Assembly: GCF_014652875.1 (NCBI RefSeq)
Contig: NZ_BMZQ01000001.1
Span: forward strand, 806,001-870,000
Reading direction: 5' to 3'
Length of the DNA: 64,000 bases
Origin: Tianweitania populi
Lineage (GTDB): Bacteria > Pseudomonadota > Alphaproteobacteria > Rhizobiales > Rhizobiaceae
Shown: one piece after another, positions 35,524-43,897 of the stretch
Layout of the letters: each line of letters begins with the position of its first letter
Position numbering within the stretch: position 1 is the stretch's first letter
Translations under genes and position numbers: made by a program
The notes under the pieces: generated by a model
Database searches by the model: none
The model's input: only the letters and a program-made list of their open reading frames with translations
What the model was told of the DNA's origin: nothing

Positions 35524-38500
35524 ATGCGCATCGCACGGCATTTCACCAAGCCCGGCCAGTCCGCTTATGCGGAGATCGAGTTCCGCAAGGCGCTTTCCGA
35601 AATCAAGAATCCCGACGGTTCGATCGTGTTCCGCTTGGACGACATCGACGTGCCCGCCCAGTTCTCTCAGGTCGCGGCCGATATTCTCGCACAGAAGTAT
35701 TTCCGCAAAGCCGGCGTTCCGGCTCGCCTGAGACGAGTCGAGGAGAACGACGTTCCGTCCTTCCTGTGGCGCTCGGTTGCCGATCTGGACGCTCTTGCTG
35801 AACTGCCGGAAGACGAGCGTTACGGCTCCGAGACCGATGCGCGCCAGGTGTTCGACCGTCTGGCCGGCACCTGGACCTATTGGGGCTGGAAGGGCGGCTA
35901 TTTCGCGTCTGAAGAAGACGCGTCGGCCTTCCGCGATGAACTCGCTTACATGCTCGCCACCCAGCGCGTCGCGCCCAACAGCCCGCAGTGGTTCAACACC
36001 GGCCTGCATTGGGCCTATGGCATCGATGGTCCGGGGCAAGGCCATTATTACATGGATCCGTTCACCGGTAAGCTGACCAAGTCGAAGTCCTCCTACGAAC
36101 ACCCTCAGCCACATGCCTGCTTCATCCAGTCCGTGGGTGACGACCTCGTCAACGAGGGCGGCATCATGGATCTGTGGGTGCGTGAAGCGCGCCTGTTCAA
36201 ATACGGCTCGGGCACGGGCTCCAACTTCTCCCACCTGCGCGGCGAAGGCGAGCGCCTGTCGGGCGGTGGCAAGTCGTCGGGCCTGATGTCCTTCCTCAAG
36301 ATCGGCGATCGCGCCGCCGGCGCCATCAAGTCGGGCGGCACCACGCGCCGCGCCGCCAAGATGGTCGTAGTCGATGCCGACCATCCCGATATCGAAGCCT
36401 ATATCGACTGGAAGGTGAACGAGGAGCAGAAGGTCGCGGCCCTCGTCACCGGCTCCAAGATCGTCAAACGTCACCTCGACGCCATCGTGAAGGCCTGCGT
36501 GAACTGCGAAGGTCCGGAAGGCGATTGCTTCGATCCCGCCAAGAACCCCGCGCTCAAGCGCGAGATCAAGGCCGCCAAGAAGAACGCGGTGCCGGAAAAC
36601 TACGTCAAGCGCGTGATCCAGATGGCGCGCCAGGGCCAGACCGCGATCGACTTCAAGACCTTCGACACCGACTGGGACTCGGAAGCCTACCTTACCGTTT
36701 CGGGCCAGAACTCCAACAACTCCGTTTCGCTGAAGGACGACTTCCTGCGCGCGGTCGAAAATGACGGCCAGTGGAACCTGATCCGCCGCACCGACGGCAA
36801 GGTCCACAAGAGCCTCAAGGCGCGCGACCTCTGGGAAAAGATCGGCTACGCCGCCTGGGCGTCGGCTGACCCGGGTCTGCACTTCAATTCGACGATGAAC
36901 GACTGGCACACCTCGCCGGCCGCGGGCCCGATCCGCGCCTCGAATCCGTGCTCGGAATACATGTTCCTCGACGACACCGCCTGCAATCTCGCCTCGATCA
37001 ACCTGCTGACCTATCGCAACAGCGACGGCACCATCGCGGTTCAGGCCTATGAGCATACCGTTCGCCTGTGGACGATGGTGCTCGAGATCTCCGTTATGAT
37101 GGCGCAATTCCCCTCGAAGGAAATCGCTAGGCTGTCCTACGAGTACCGCACGCTCGGCCTCGGCTTCGCCAATATCGGCGGTTTGCTGATGACCTCCGGC
37201 ATCCCCTACGACTCGGCGGAAGGCCGCGCAATCTGCGCCTCGCTCACCTCGATCATGACCGGCGTTGCCTATGAGACCTCGGCCGAGATGGCGCGCGAAC
37301 TCGGCGCGTTCCCGGATTACGTCCGCAATCGCGAAGCCATGCTGCGCGTCATGCGCAATCATCGCCGCGCCGCTTACGGCGAGACCACCGGCTATGAGAA
37401 GCTGTCGGTAAACCCGGTTCCGCTGGTTGCTTCCGACCTCAAGCAGACCGAACTCGCCGAACGCGCCCGCGACGCCTGGGACCGCGCCATCGCGCTCGGT
37501 GAATTCCACGGCTACCGCAACGCCCAGGCAACGGTTGTCGCGCCCACCGGCACGATCGGCCTTGTCATGGATTGCGATACCACCGGCATCGAGCCCGATT
37601 TCGCGCTGGTGAAGTTCAAGAAGCTGGCCGGCGGCGGTTACTTCAAGATCATCAACCGCGCCGTGCCGGAAGCCCTGCGCACCCTCGGCTATTCCGAGAG
37701 CCAGATTGCCGAGATCGAGGCTTACGCCGTCGGCCACGGCAACCTGAACCAGGCGCCGGGTGTGAACCCATCGACGCTCAAGGCCAAGGGCTTCACCGAC
37801 GAGAAGATCGCTGCCGTCAACGCCGCGCTCAAGTCGGCCTTCGACATCAAGTTCGTATTCAACAAGTGGACGCTCGGCGAAGACTTCTGCAAGGAAGCGC
37901 TCGGCTTCACCGACGAGCAGCTCAACGACTTCTCGTTCGAGATGCTGCCGGCCCTCGGCTTCCCGCGCAAGGAGATCGAAGCCGCCAACGTCCATGTTTG
38001 CGGTGCGATGACCCTGGAAGGCGCGCCCTTCCTCAAGGACGAGCATCTGGCTGTGTTCGATTGCGCCAATCCCTGCGGCAAGATCGGCAAGCGTTATCTG
38101 TCCGTGGAATCCCACATCCGCATGATGGCGGCTGCCCAGCCGTTCATTTCGGGTGCGATCTCCAAGACGATCAACATGCCGAACGATGCGACGGTGGATG
38201 ACGCCAAGAGCGCCTACATGCTGTCGTGGAAGCTGGCGCTCAAGGCCAACGCGCTTTACCGCGATGGTTCCAAGCTCTCGCAGCCGCTCAACGCATCGCT
38301 GATCTCGGATGACGAGGACGAGGCGGAAGAGCAGATCGAAGCACTGCTGCAGGCGCCAGCGGCGGCTCAGGCCACGCAGGTCACCGAAAAGATCGTCGAG
38401 CGCATCGTCGAGAAGCTGGTGCGCGACCGCGAAAAGATGCCGAACCGCCGCCAGGGCTACACCCAGAAGGCCGTCATCGGCGGTCATAAGGTCTATGTCC

Positions 38501-39423
38501 ACACCGGCGAATATGGCGATGGCCGCCTCGGCGAGATCTTCATCGACATGCACAAGGAGGGCGCTGCCTTCCGTGCGATGATGAACAACTTCGCCATCGC
38601 GATTTCGATCGGTCTGCAATATGGCGTGCCGCTGGAAGAATTCGTGGAGGCCTTCACCTTCACGCGCTTCGAGCCGGCCGGCATGGTGCAGGGCAACGAT
38701 GCCATCAAGAACGCGACCTCGATCCTCGATTACGTGTTCCGCGAGCTGGCGATTTCCTATCTCGGCCGCAACGACCTTGCGCATGTCGACGTGTCGGATT
38801 TCTCCAACACCACGCTCGGCAAGGGCATCAACGAGGGCAAGGCATCGCCTTATTCCCGCGGCCTGATGCGCGGCCACAAGCCGGTTCTGGTGTCGGGCGG
38901 CGCGACTGAGCAGGGCAGCGCGAAGGGTTCGGCGGGCACGGGCAGCAAGGCTTCGGCCGGGCAGGGCGCAGTCGGTTCGGCTGCAGGTGTCGGGGGTTCG
39001 AGTCCCTCCGGGACCACCACACCCATTCGCACGGCACCAACCGTAGTCAGCACCTCCAACGTACGGGCCATCAGCGCGTCCGTCACGACGCTGAAGACGG
39101 TCGTCCAGGAAGAGCCAAGCGCGTTCCGTCGCGAGTATGAAGAGCGTCAGGCGGATCTGGCTGAACAGGTAACGTTCGAAGAAGGCCCATCGGCCAACGA
39201 GATCACTGAGGCCAGCCACGCGTCCCCCGCCGGCGCCCTCTTCACCGACGCCGCCGCCAAGGACGCCGCCGACGCAAAGGCGATCGCCGCCGAACGCCGC
39301 TCGCAGGCCCTGATGCAGGGTTATACGGGCAACTGCTGCTCGGAGTGCCAAAACTTCACGATGGTGCGGAATGGGACTTGCGAGAAGTGCGATACCTGCG
39401 GATCGACGAGCGGCTGCAGCTGA
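35524..39423 (+). CDS. nrdJ: Vitamin B12-dependent (class II) ribonucleoside-diphosphate reductase
   Basis: 1299 aa. Using AdoCbl as radical generator it reduces ribonucleotides, making the cell's DNA synthesis dependent on the cob products. The N-terminal region contains [14 protein letters not shown] near residue 150; the catalytic core has [20 protein letters not shown] near residue 475 and [27 protein letters not shown] near residue 675. The C-terminus carries a Cys cluster ([25 protein letters not shown]). Residues about 1110-1190 form a low-complexity Gly/Ser/Ala/Thr linker; within it nt 38992-39019 encode GGSSPSGTT and look exactly like a tRNA 3' end. Confidence 0.95.
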   Translation: MRIARHFTKPGQSAYAEIEFRKALSEIKNPDGSIVFRLDDIDVPAQFSQVAADILAQKYFRKAGVPARLRRVEENDVPSFLWRSVADLDALAELPEDERYGSETDARQVFDRLAGTWTYWGWKGGYFASEEDASAFRDELAYMLATQRVAPNSPQWFNTGLHWAYGIDGPGQGHYYMDPFTGKLTKSKSSYEHPQPHACFIQSVGDDLVNEGGIMDLWVREARLFKYGSGTGSNFSHLRGEGERLSGGGKSSGLMSFLKIGDRAAGAIKSGGTTRRAAKMVVVDADHPDIEAYIDWKVNEEQKVAALVTGSKIVKRHLDAIVKACVNCEGPEGDCFDPAKNPALKREIKAAKKNAVPENYVKRVIQMARQGQTAIDFKTFDTDWDSEAYLTVSGQNSNNSVSLKDDFLRAVENDGQWNLIRRTDGKVHKSLKARDLWEKIGYAAWASADPGLHFNSTMNDWHTSPAAGPIRASNPCSEYMFLDDTACNLASINLLTYRNSDGTIAVQAYEHTVRLWTMVLEISVMMAQFPSKEIARLSYEYRTLGLGFANIGGLLMTSGIPYDSAEGRAICASLTSIMTGVAYETSAEMARELGAFPDYVRNREAMLRVMRNHRRAAYGETTGYEKLSVNPVPLVASDLKQTELAERARDAWDRAIALGEFHGYRNAQATVVAPTGTIGLVMDCDTTGIEPDFALVKFKKLAGGGYFKIINRAVPEALRTLGYSESQIAEIEAYAVGHGNLNQAPGVNPSTLKAKGFTDEKIAAVNAALKSAFDIKFVFNKWTLGEDFCKEALGFTDEQLNDFSFEMLPALGFPRKEIEAANVHVCGAMTLEGAPFLKDEHLAVFDCANPCGKIGKRYLSVESHIRMMAAAQPFISGAISKTINMPNDATVDDAKSAYMLSWKLALKANALYRDGSKLSQPLNASLISDDEDEAEEQIEALLQAPAAAQATQVTEKIVERIVEKLVRDREKMPNRRQGYTQKAVIGGHKVYVHTGEYGDGRLGEIFIDMHKEGAAFRAMMNNFAIAISIGLQYGVPLEEFVEAFTFTRFEPAGMVQGNDAIKNATSILDYVFRELAISYLGRNDLAHVDVSDFSNTTLGKGINEGKASPYSRGLMRGHKPVLVSGGATEQGSAKGSAGTGSKASAGQGAVGSAAGVGGSSPSGTTTPIRTAPTVVSTSNVRAISASVTTLKTVVQEEPSAFRREYEERQADLAEQVTFEEGPSANEITEASHASPAGALFTDAAAKDAADAKAIAAERRSQALMQGYTGNCCSECQNFTMVRNGTCEKCDTCGSTSGCS
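38992..39019 (+). other. tRNA 3'-end-like sequence inside nrdJ
   Basis: GGGGG-TTCGAGT-CCCTC forms a 5-bp T-stem (one G-U) with a 7-base TTCGAGT loop. It is followed by seven bases CGGGACC, one discriminator-like A, then CCA, the exact geometry of a tRNA 3' half. A matching 5' acceptor (GGTCCCG), D-arm and anticodon arm are not found upstream, so it is a fragment, not a tRNA gene. It lies in frame in the nrdJ linker. Confidence 0.65.
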
Positions 39424-39438
39424 GGGCTAGATCACCGG

Positions 39439-39474
39439 GTATTGCATGTGAGGAAAACTCCTCGTGCACAATAC
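39439..39474. terminator. Hairpin after nrdJ
   Basis: GTATTG (39439-39444) and CAATAC (39469-39474) form an outer stem, and GAGGA-AAAC-TCCTC an inner stem, separated by an unpaired 5-base bubble. There is no T-run, so it may be a weak terminator or a processing hairpin between nrdJ and the repeat-protein gene. Confidence 0.35.
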
Positions 39475-39515
39475 CACTCTTAGAACCTATCTAAAACATC
39501 AATGGTGGTGCCGGG

Positions 39516-40040
39516 ATGACTGCAAAGTTTTTAGGAGTTGATGGTAATTACCATTCGTCCGGCTCATTTCTGGGAGTGGACGGGAAATATCATCCGAAAG
39601 GTTCTTTCCTTGGTGTCGACGGGCGTTACCATCCGGCTGGCTACTTTCTTGGAAGTGATGGGAAGTACCATCGGAAAGGCTCTTTCTTGGGGCATGATGG
39701 GCAATACCACCCCAGCGGTCAGTTTGTTGGACGCGATGGGGCTTATCATCCTTCTGGATCATTCTTAGGGAGCGACGGAAAGTATCACATCGAAGGTTCT
39801 TTCCTAGGAAGCGACGGCCGTTATCATCCTAAAGGCTCTTTCCTTGGAAAAGATGGTCGCTATCACTTGGCCGGATCATTTTTAGGTTCCGACGGGCGGT
39901 ACCACCTTGCTGGATCATTCTTAGGTTCAGATGGCAGGTATCATCCCAAAGGTTCTTTCCTCGGCGTTCATGGCCAGTATGTTGAGCCAGATCACCTTGG
40001 TGCGTTAGAAAAGCAGAACCAAGGCAACGTCACGTCTTAA
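39516..40040 (+). CDS. Tandem-repeat protein of 13-residue FLGxDGxYHxxGS units
   Basis: 174 aa. After MTA, residues 4-159 are twelve contiguous 13-residue repeats: eleven with the pattern FLGxDGxYHxxG (variants K, S, Y, Q at the first place; FVG once) and one degenerate (FLGVHGQYVEPD). A 15-residue tail (HLGALEKQNQGNVTS) follows. Tyr-His recurs in eleven units, giving regularly spaced His. No signal peptide or membrane segment is seen. Repeats differ at silent and variable positions, so the pattern is kept at protein level. Base composition is clearly more AT-rich than neighbours. I do not recognise the family; a short-strand solenoid or beta-roll-like metal or ligand binder is only a guess. 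Confidence 0.75.
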   Translation: MTAKFLGVDGNYHSSGSFLGVDGKYHPKGSFLGVDGRYHPAGYFLGSDGKYHRKGSFLGHDGQYHPSGQFVGRDGAYHPSGSFLGSDGKYHIEGSFLGSDGRYHPKGSFLGKDGRYHLAGSFLGSDGRYHLAGSFLGSDGRYHPKGSFLGVHGQYVEPDHLGALEKQNQGNVTS

Positions 40041-40065
40041 CGGGCGTACAAGGTAATGTTCCTGG

Positions 40066-40376
40066 GTGAGCGGCAGCGCAGCGAAGTCGGATGAGGGGTA
40101 TTCCAGCTTGGGCACCGCCTGCGCCGTACCCCTCAACCGTCTCGCCGCTGACGCGTCGATCCACCTTCTCCCACAAGGGGCGAAGGCCACGCCTTCATCA
40201 GCCACGCACACTCGTCGTCATCCTTGGGCGGAGCTGGAGCGTAAGCGAAGGCGCAGACCCGAGGATCCATGCCTGAACGGTGCCGCGTCGCGCCGGTGGC
40301 GATGGTCAGGCGTGTCGCGCTGCCTTGCTTGTTCAGGCTTGGTCCTCGGGTCGAGTCAGAGAATGACGAAGCGGGC
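40066..40376. repeat. Mosaic intergenic repeat, copy 1
   Basis: Two modules. Module A (GCAGCGAAGTCGGATGAGG ... CTCGCCGCTGACGCGTCGAT ... CTTCTCCCACAAGGGGCGAA) is followed by module B (CGTCATCCTTGGGCGGAGCT ... GACCCGAGGATCCATGCCTG ... CCTCGGGTCGAG). The same A-B order recurs at 40391-41876 and 41890-42262. Such mosaics with inverted ends resemble the RIME/REP-type elements of rhizobia. No gene is credible here. Confidence 0.8.
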
Positions 40377-40518
40377 GATGAAGCCTTCCCTTCTCCCCTT
40401 GTGGGAGAAGGTGGCTGAGCGCAGCGAAGTCGGATGACGGGTGTTCCAGCTTGGCGCCACCCGCCCGCACCCCTCAACCGTCTCGCCGCTGACGCGTCAA
40501 TCCACCTTCTCCCACAAG

Positions 40519-41671
40519 GGGACTGTTGCGTAATTTCCTGCGTGTGATTCACTGCTGATCGCACAGTGGGAGATCGGCGATGGCGGTGAAGAAGACGGGT
40601 CAGCTGAGCCTTGCGGAAGCGCTCTTGGGCGGCGGCACGGTTGGCGCATCGGGGGCGCTGGATCGGATCGGCGGACTGGTGAAGTGGTATCGCTTTGAGC
40701 AGTTGCTCGCCGCCTTCAACCATGGTGGGGCCGGTCATCCCGGATGGCCGGCGCTGGTCCTGTTCAAGGCGCTTCTGGTGCAGTCGCTCTACGGGCTGTC
40801 GGACCGTGAAGTGGAAGAAGCGCTTTGCGACCGGCTGTCGTTTCGCCGCTTCGTCGGGCTGGGCCTGGAGGAAAGCGTGCCTGACCACACAGTGCTGAAC
40901 CGCTTCCGCAATGCGCTGGTGGCGCAGGGTCTGCTCGACACGCTGTTTGTTGAACTCGATCGGCAGCTGGAGAAGGCAGGGGTCATGGTCAGGCGCGGCA
41001 CGATGCTCGACGCTACGCTGATCGACGCGGTGTCGAAGCCCGGTCCGGGACCGGGCGGCAAGGGCTCGGTAGACCCGGATGCAAGCTTCGGCGGCGTGCG
41101 GCGCAAGGGCGGCAGCCACACCTTCGGCTATAAGGCTCATGTCGGCGTCGACGAGGGCTCGGGTCTGATCCGCACGGTGATCACCACGCCGGCCAACGTC
41201 AACGACACGGTGCCCGCCGATGCGCTCATCCGCGGCGATGAAACGATTGTCTATGCCGATGCCGCCTACGATACCCATGCCCGCCGGGCCGCGTTGAAAG
41301 CGGCCGGTGTAAAGCCTCGTATCGCACGCCGGCCGAATCGTCACCATGCGCTCTCTAACAGGCTGAAGCGCTACAACCTTCTGGTTTCGCGTCGCCGCGC
41401 CACGATCGAAACCACCTTCGCTACGCTCAAGCAGCGCATGCGGCTCGTGCGCATCCGCTATGTCGGGCTGGCCAAGGCAACGGCGCAGGTTCTGCTCGCA
41501 GCTATCGCCTTCAACATGCGCAAATGGGCCGCCCTTACGCCATAGCTGCGTCTGCATGCAGCCAAGCAAGCGCAAATGCTCAGGGTTGAACCCCATTAAG
41601 CCTGCAAAAGCAGCCGGAACTCGCCCGAACTTGCGTTGGCCAGTCAGAGCCCAAATTTGCGCAACAGGCCC
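40519..41671 (+). mobile_element. IS5-family insertion sequence
   Basis: About 1153 bp. The left end GGGACTGTTGCGTAATTT and the reverse complement of the right end GGGCCTGTTGCGCAAATTT match as imperfect terminal inverted repeats. ACAAG flanks both sides (40514-40518, 41672-41676) within an 11-bp direct repeat CCCACAAGGGG, so exact ends and target duplication are uncertain by a few bases. It carries one transposase gene and sits inside an intergenic mosaic repeat. Confidence 0.8.
40580..41545 (+). CDS. IS5-family transposase
   Basis: 321 aa, full length and apparently intact. The N-terminal DUF772/InsH-type domain (WPALVLFKALLVQSLYGLSDREVEEAL) is followed by the DDE domain: Asp in TMLDATLID near residue 144, Asp in IVYADAAYD near residue 224, and Glu in RRATIETTFATLKQRMRLVRIRY near residue 277. 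GGGAGA lies 10 bp before the ATG. The intact frame and terminal repeats suggest recent activity. Confidence 0.92.
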   Translation: MAVKKTGQLSLAEALLGGGTVGASGALDRIGGLVKWYRFEQLLAAFNHGGAGHPGWPALVLFKALLVQSLYGLSDREVEEALCDRLSFRRFVGLGLEESVPDHTVLNRFRNALVAQGLLDTLFVELDRQLEKAGVMVRRGTMLDATLIDAVSKPGPGPGGKGSVDPDASFGGVRRKGGSHTFGYKAHVGVDEGSGLIRTVITTPANVNDTVPADALIRGDETIVYADAAYDTHARRAALKAAGVKPRIARRPNRHHALSNRLKRYNLLVSRRRATIETTFATLKQRMRLVRIRYVGLAKATAQVLLAAIAFNMRKWAALTP

Positions 41672-41889
41672 ACAAGGGGCGAAGGCCACGCCTTCATCGA
41701 CCTCACACACTCTTCGTCATCCTTGGGCGGAGCTGGAGCGTCAGCGGAGGCGCAGACCCGAGGATGCATGCCTGAACGGTGCCGTATCGCGCCGGTGGCG
41801 ATGGTCAGGCGTGTCGCGCTGCCTTGCTTGTTCCGGCATGGATCCTCGGGTCGAGCCCGAGGATGACGAAGCGGCGAGGGTGCAGCCTT

Positions 41890-42262
41890 CCCTTCTCCCG
41901 TTGTGGGGCCTGAAGGGCGGGCGAGACCCGTGGCTCGCCCAGGGCTGTGGCTGAGCGCAGCGAAGTCGGATGAAGGGTGTTCCAGCCTGGCACCCACAGG
42001 GCAATCACCCCTCAACCGTCTCGCCGCTGACGCGTCGATCCACCTTCTCCCACAAGGGGCGAAGGCCGCGCCTTTATCGACCACACACATTCTTCGTCAT
42101 CCTTGGGCGGAGCTGGAGCGTAAGCGCAGGCGCAGACCCGAGGATCCATGCCTGAACGGTGCCGTGCTGGGCCAACGGTAATGGTCAGGCGTATCGTGCT
42201 GCCTTGCTTGTCCGGGCATGAATCCTCGGGTCGAGCCCGAGGATGACGAAGCGGCGAGAGAC
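41890..42262. repeat. Mosaic intergenic repeat, copy 3
   Basis: Modules A and B as in copies 1 and 2, with an extra 50-bp stretch near 41910-41950 (GGCGGGCGAGACCCGTGGCT) in module A. It ends in the hairpin AATCCTCGGGTCGAGCCCGAGGAT (42222-42245 region). Open frames that run through it are repeat-derived and not genes. Confidence 0.75.
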
Positions 42263-42284
42263 GCGCGACATTGCAGAACCTGGC

Positions 42285-42445
42285 GCCTTTCCTCGCCCCC
42301 GGAACGGGGGAGAGGTGGCCCGTCAGGGTCGGTGAGGGGGAGCGACCTTGGCGCCGCCGCTGCACTCGCCGAACCCGGAGCTAATCCCCCTCACCGTCAC
42401 GGCTTTGCCGTGCCACCTCTTCCCCCACGAAGTGAGGGAGAGGAA
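42285..42445. repeat. Palindromic intergenic element
   Basis: A large imperfect inverted repeat: GGGGGAGAGGTGGCCCGTCA and GTCGGTGAGGGGGA on the left match TCCCCCTCACCGTCACGG and GTGCCACCTCTTCCCCC on the right. Its sequence differs from the mosaic repeats beside it. Similar elements are common between rhizobial genes. The 100 bp to its right (42446-42549) show nothing I can name. Confidence 0.65.
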
Positions 42446-42549
42446 TGGCGCCAAGTCCGTTCAACTCCGCGCTTCGATCAGAAACTTATCCACGCCCCCA
42501 ACCTGTCCGCCTATCCTTCACCCATCGCCCTTGTTGGGAACTCTGGTGC

Positions 42550-42752
42550 GCACCGGGGATCAGAGGAGGGCGGCGGTGTCCGGGCTGGTTGCGCTGCGGT
42601 AGCGCGATCTGGAGGTAATCAGTCCTCTTCAAGCCCGGGCCACGAGCCGGTTCAGCGCTGTTTCGGACCTTTCCAGGGGGAAAGCCATCCGATCAGCCCC
42701 CCGGTGCCGCGGCAAGAGCACCGACGGACGCGAGTGTTTCCGCGCCGTACAT
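42550..42752 (+). ncRNA. Candidate structured RNA (unassigned)
   Basis: Perfect pairings in order: GCACCGGGG (42550-42558) with CCCCGGTGC (42699-42707) as a closing stem; AGAGGA (42562-42567) with TCCTCT (42623-42628); CCGGGCT (42580-42586) with AGCCCGG (42632-42638); GCGCT-gcggt-AGCGC (42591-42605). The second and third stems interlock as a pseudoknot. Downstream a bulged hairpin ACGGaCGCG/CGCGCCGT (42724-42748) follows. No coding frame fits. I could not assign it to 6S, SRP, RNase P or tmRNA. Strand is inferred only; stems read equally on either. Confidence 0.35.
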
Positions 42753-42940
42753 AAACCTAATCATTGGCGCGGAACCTTGCGTCCGCTTCCCGAACCTTGC
42801 ACGGCGGGAAGGCGAGTAGCCGTGCCTTGAATGCAGGCAAGCTGCACCGACGGCTATAACGCATCAGGATCAAACGCCGGCAAACGGGAACAGAAGACCT
42901 CCCGAGGTGTTTGCTTTTCATCAACAATAGGATGCAGACA

Positions 42941-43147
42941 ATGACCAGAATGATTGCAGCCGTTGCCATCCTCGGTGCCGCACTCGCGAGCACCGGATGC
43001 AGCACGAACCAGAAGACGCTCGGCGGCGCGGCCGTGGGCGGTGTTGGCGGCGCGGTGGTCGGCAACTCGATCGGCGGAACCGGCGGCGCCGTGATTGGCG
43101 GCGTGGGCGGCGCAGTGGCCGGCGGCGCGATCGGCCGCAACCTCTAG
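42941..43147 (+). CDS. Small glycine-zipper lipoprotein
   Basis: 68 aa. The signal peptide MTRMIAAVAILGAALASTGC ends in a lipobox-like S-T-G-C, so the mature chain starts at Cys20 and is probably an outer-membrane lipoprotein. The rest is a Gly-zipper: GGAAVGGVGGAVVGNSIGG and GGAVIGGVGGAVAGGAIG with GxxxG spacing. AGGA is 9 bases before the ATG at 42941; ATGs at 42932 and 42911 are less likely. Such proteins are frequent in alphaproteobacterial envelopes, role unclear. Confidence 0.8.
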   Translation: MTRMIAAVAILGAALASTGCSTNQKTLGGAAVGGVGGAVVGNSIGGTGGAVIGGVGGAVAGGAIGRNL

Positions 43148-43177
43148 TCCGAAACGCATAAAACACGTGGCTTCAAA

Positions 43178-43215
43178 GATGGTGGGGAGGGGTCTTGTGT
43201 ACCCGCCCCACCATC
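43178..43215 (+). terminator. Hairpin after the lipoprotein gene
   Basis: GATGGTGGGG (43178-43187) and CCCCACCATC (43206-43215) pair perfectly over 10 bp around an 18-base loop, followed by ACAATATTTT. A probable terminator, though the T-run is imperfect. Confidence 0.6.
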
Positions 43216-43333
43216 ACAATATTTTGGTTGTCGGGGTCCGGGCCCCTCTGGTTGCGGCGAAAACCGCAGCGATGTCGGACCCTCTCACTAAACGAACCGG
43301 CGATCCGGCGGGTTTGCATTGAGAGGATTTGGG

Positions 43334-43819
43334 ATGCCCACTGTTCAAGACATGATGTTTGGCCAGAAAGGCTTTTTCGCGCGGCAGGAGCCGAGCGCGG
43401 AAAGCGACGCTGCCGCAATCGCGCGGCTCGATCGTCTGTCGATCTTCCTCGACAGCGCCTTTCGCGTGCCGATCATCGGCACCCGTATTGGTGCCGATGC
43501 GCTGCTGAACTTCATTCCCGGCGCCGGCCTGATCGTCGCAAAGTCGCTGACCGCCTACATCATCTGGGAAGCGCATCGCCTCGGCGTGCCAAAGCGCGTG
43601 CTCGGCCGGATGCTTGCCAATCTCGGAATCGACTTCGGCATCAGCATCGTGCCACTGGCAGGTTGGGTGGGTGACGCCTTCTTCCGCGCCAACCTGCGCA
43701 ATGTCGCGCTGCTCAAGGCGCATCTGCATGAGCGAGCCGGAACCCATCGCGCAAAACCGGCGTCGCCCCAGCATGGCGCTCCCATCATCGACGGCGACTG
43801 GGTGCGCAACCCCGCCTGA
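43334..43819 (+). CDS. DUF4112 domain protein
   Basis: 161 aa. The core LDRLSIFLDSAFRVPIIGTRIGADALLNFIPGAGLIVAKSLTAYIIWEAHRLGVP and MLANLGIDFGISIVPLAGWVGDAFFRANLRN is the DUF4112 signature, with two membrane-associated helices. AGAGGA lies 8 bp before the ATG at 43334. Function is unknown; it is probably an inner-membrane protein. Confidence 0.9.
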   Translation: MPTVQDMMFGQKGFFARQEPSAESDAAAIARLDRLSIFLDSAFRVPIIGTRIGADALLNFIPGAGLIVAKSLTAYIIWEAHRLGVPKRVLGRMLANLGIDFGISIVPLAGWVGDAFFRANLRNVALLKAHLHERAGTHRAKPASPQHGAPIIDGDWVRNPA

Positions 43820-43897
43820 CCTGCGGGCCATGGCAGGAGCCTTGGAACCGGCGGCAGCTTTGTAGCTTGTACTCGCTCAACGAGTTCAAAGCATCGC

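Larger units (their letters stand above)
40391..41876. repeat. Mosaic intergenic repeat, copy 2, split by an IS element
   Basis: Module A begins with the arm CCCCTTGTGGGAGAAGGTGG (40395-40414), whose perfect 20-bp inverted partner is CCACCTTCTCCCACAAGGGG (40502-40521). The copy is interrupted near 40519 by the IS5-type element and resumes at about 41672 with ACAAGGGGCGAAGGCC and module B (to about 41876). Removing the element and one flank repeat restores the sequence of the other copies. Confidence 0.8.

Noticed and set aside
35443-39351. 1302-codon open frame on the minus strand opposite nrdJ
   Set aside because: It is the antisense of a well-conserved gene with high GC at third positions, which removes stops on the other strand. 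Its translation shows no domain, and nrdJ motifs are unambiguous.
39516-40040. 39-bp repeats as a CRISPR array
   Set aside because: The units are contiguous without spacers, keep an open reading frame, and vary as codons do; there are no cas genes.
40133-41710. Long minus-strand frames over the IS and the mosaic repeats
   Set aside because: They run through repeat modules and the antisense of the transposase, and the same peptide pieces recur with each repeat copy.
42550-42752. Assignment of the structured region to RNase P RNA because of a GTCCGGGCT match
   Set aside because: The conserved 3' partner of the P4 helix and the overall length of about 400 nt are missing.
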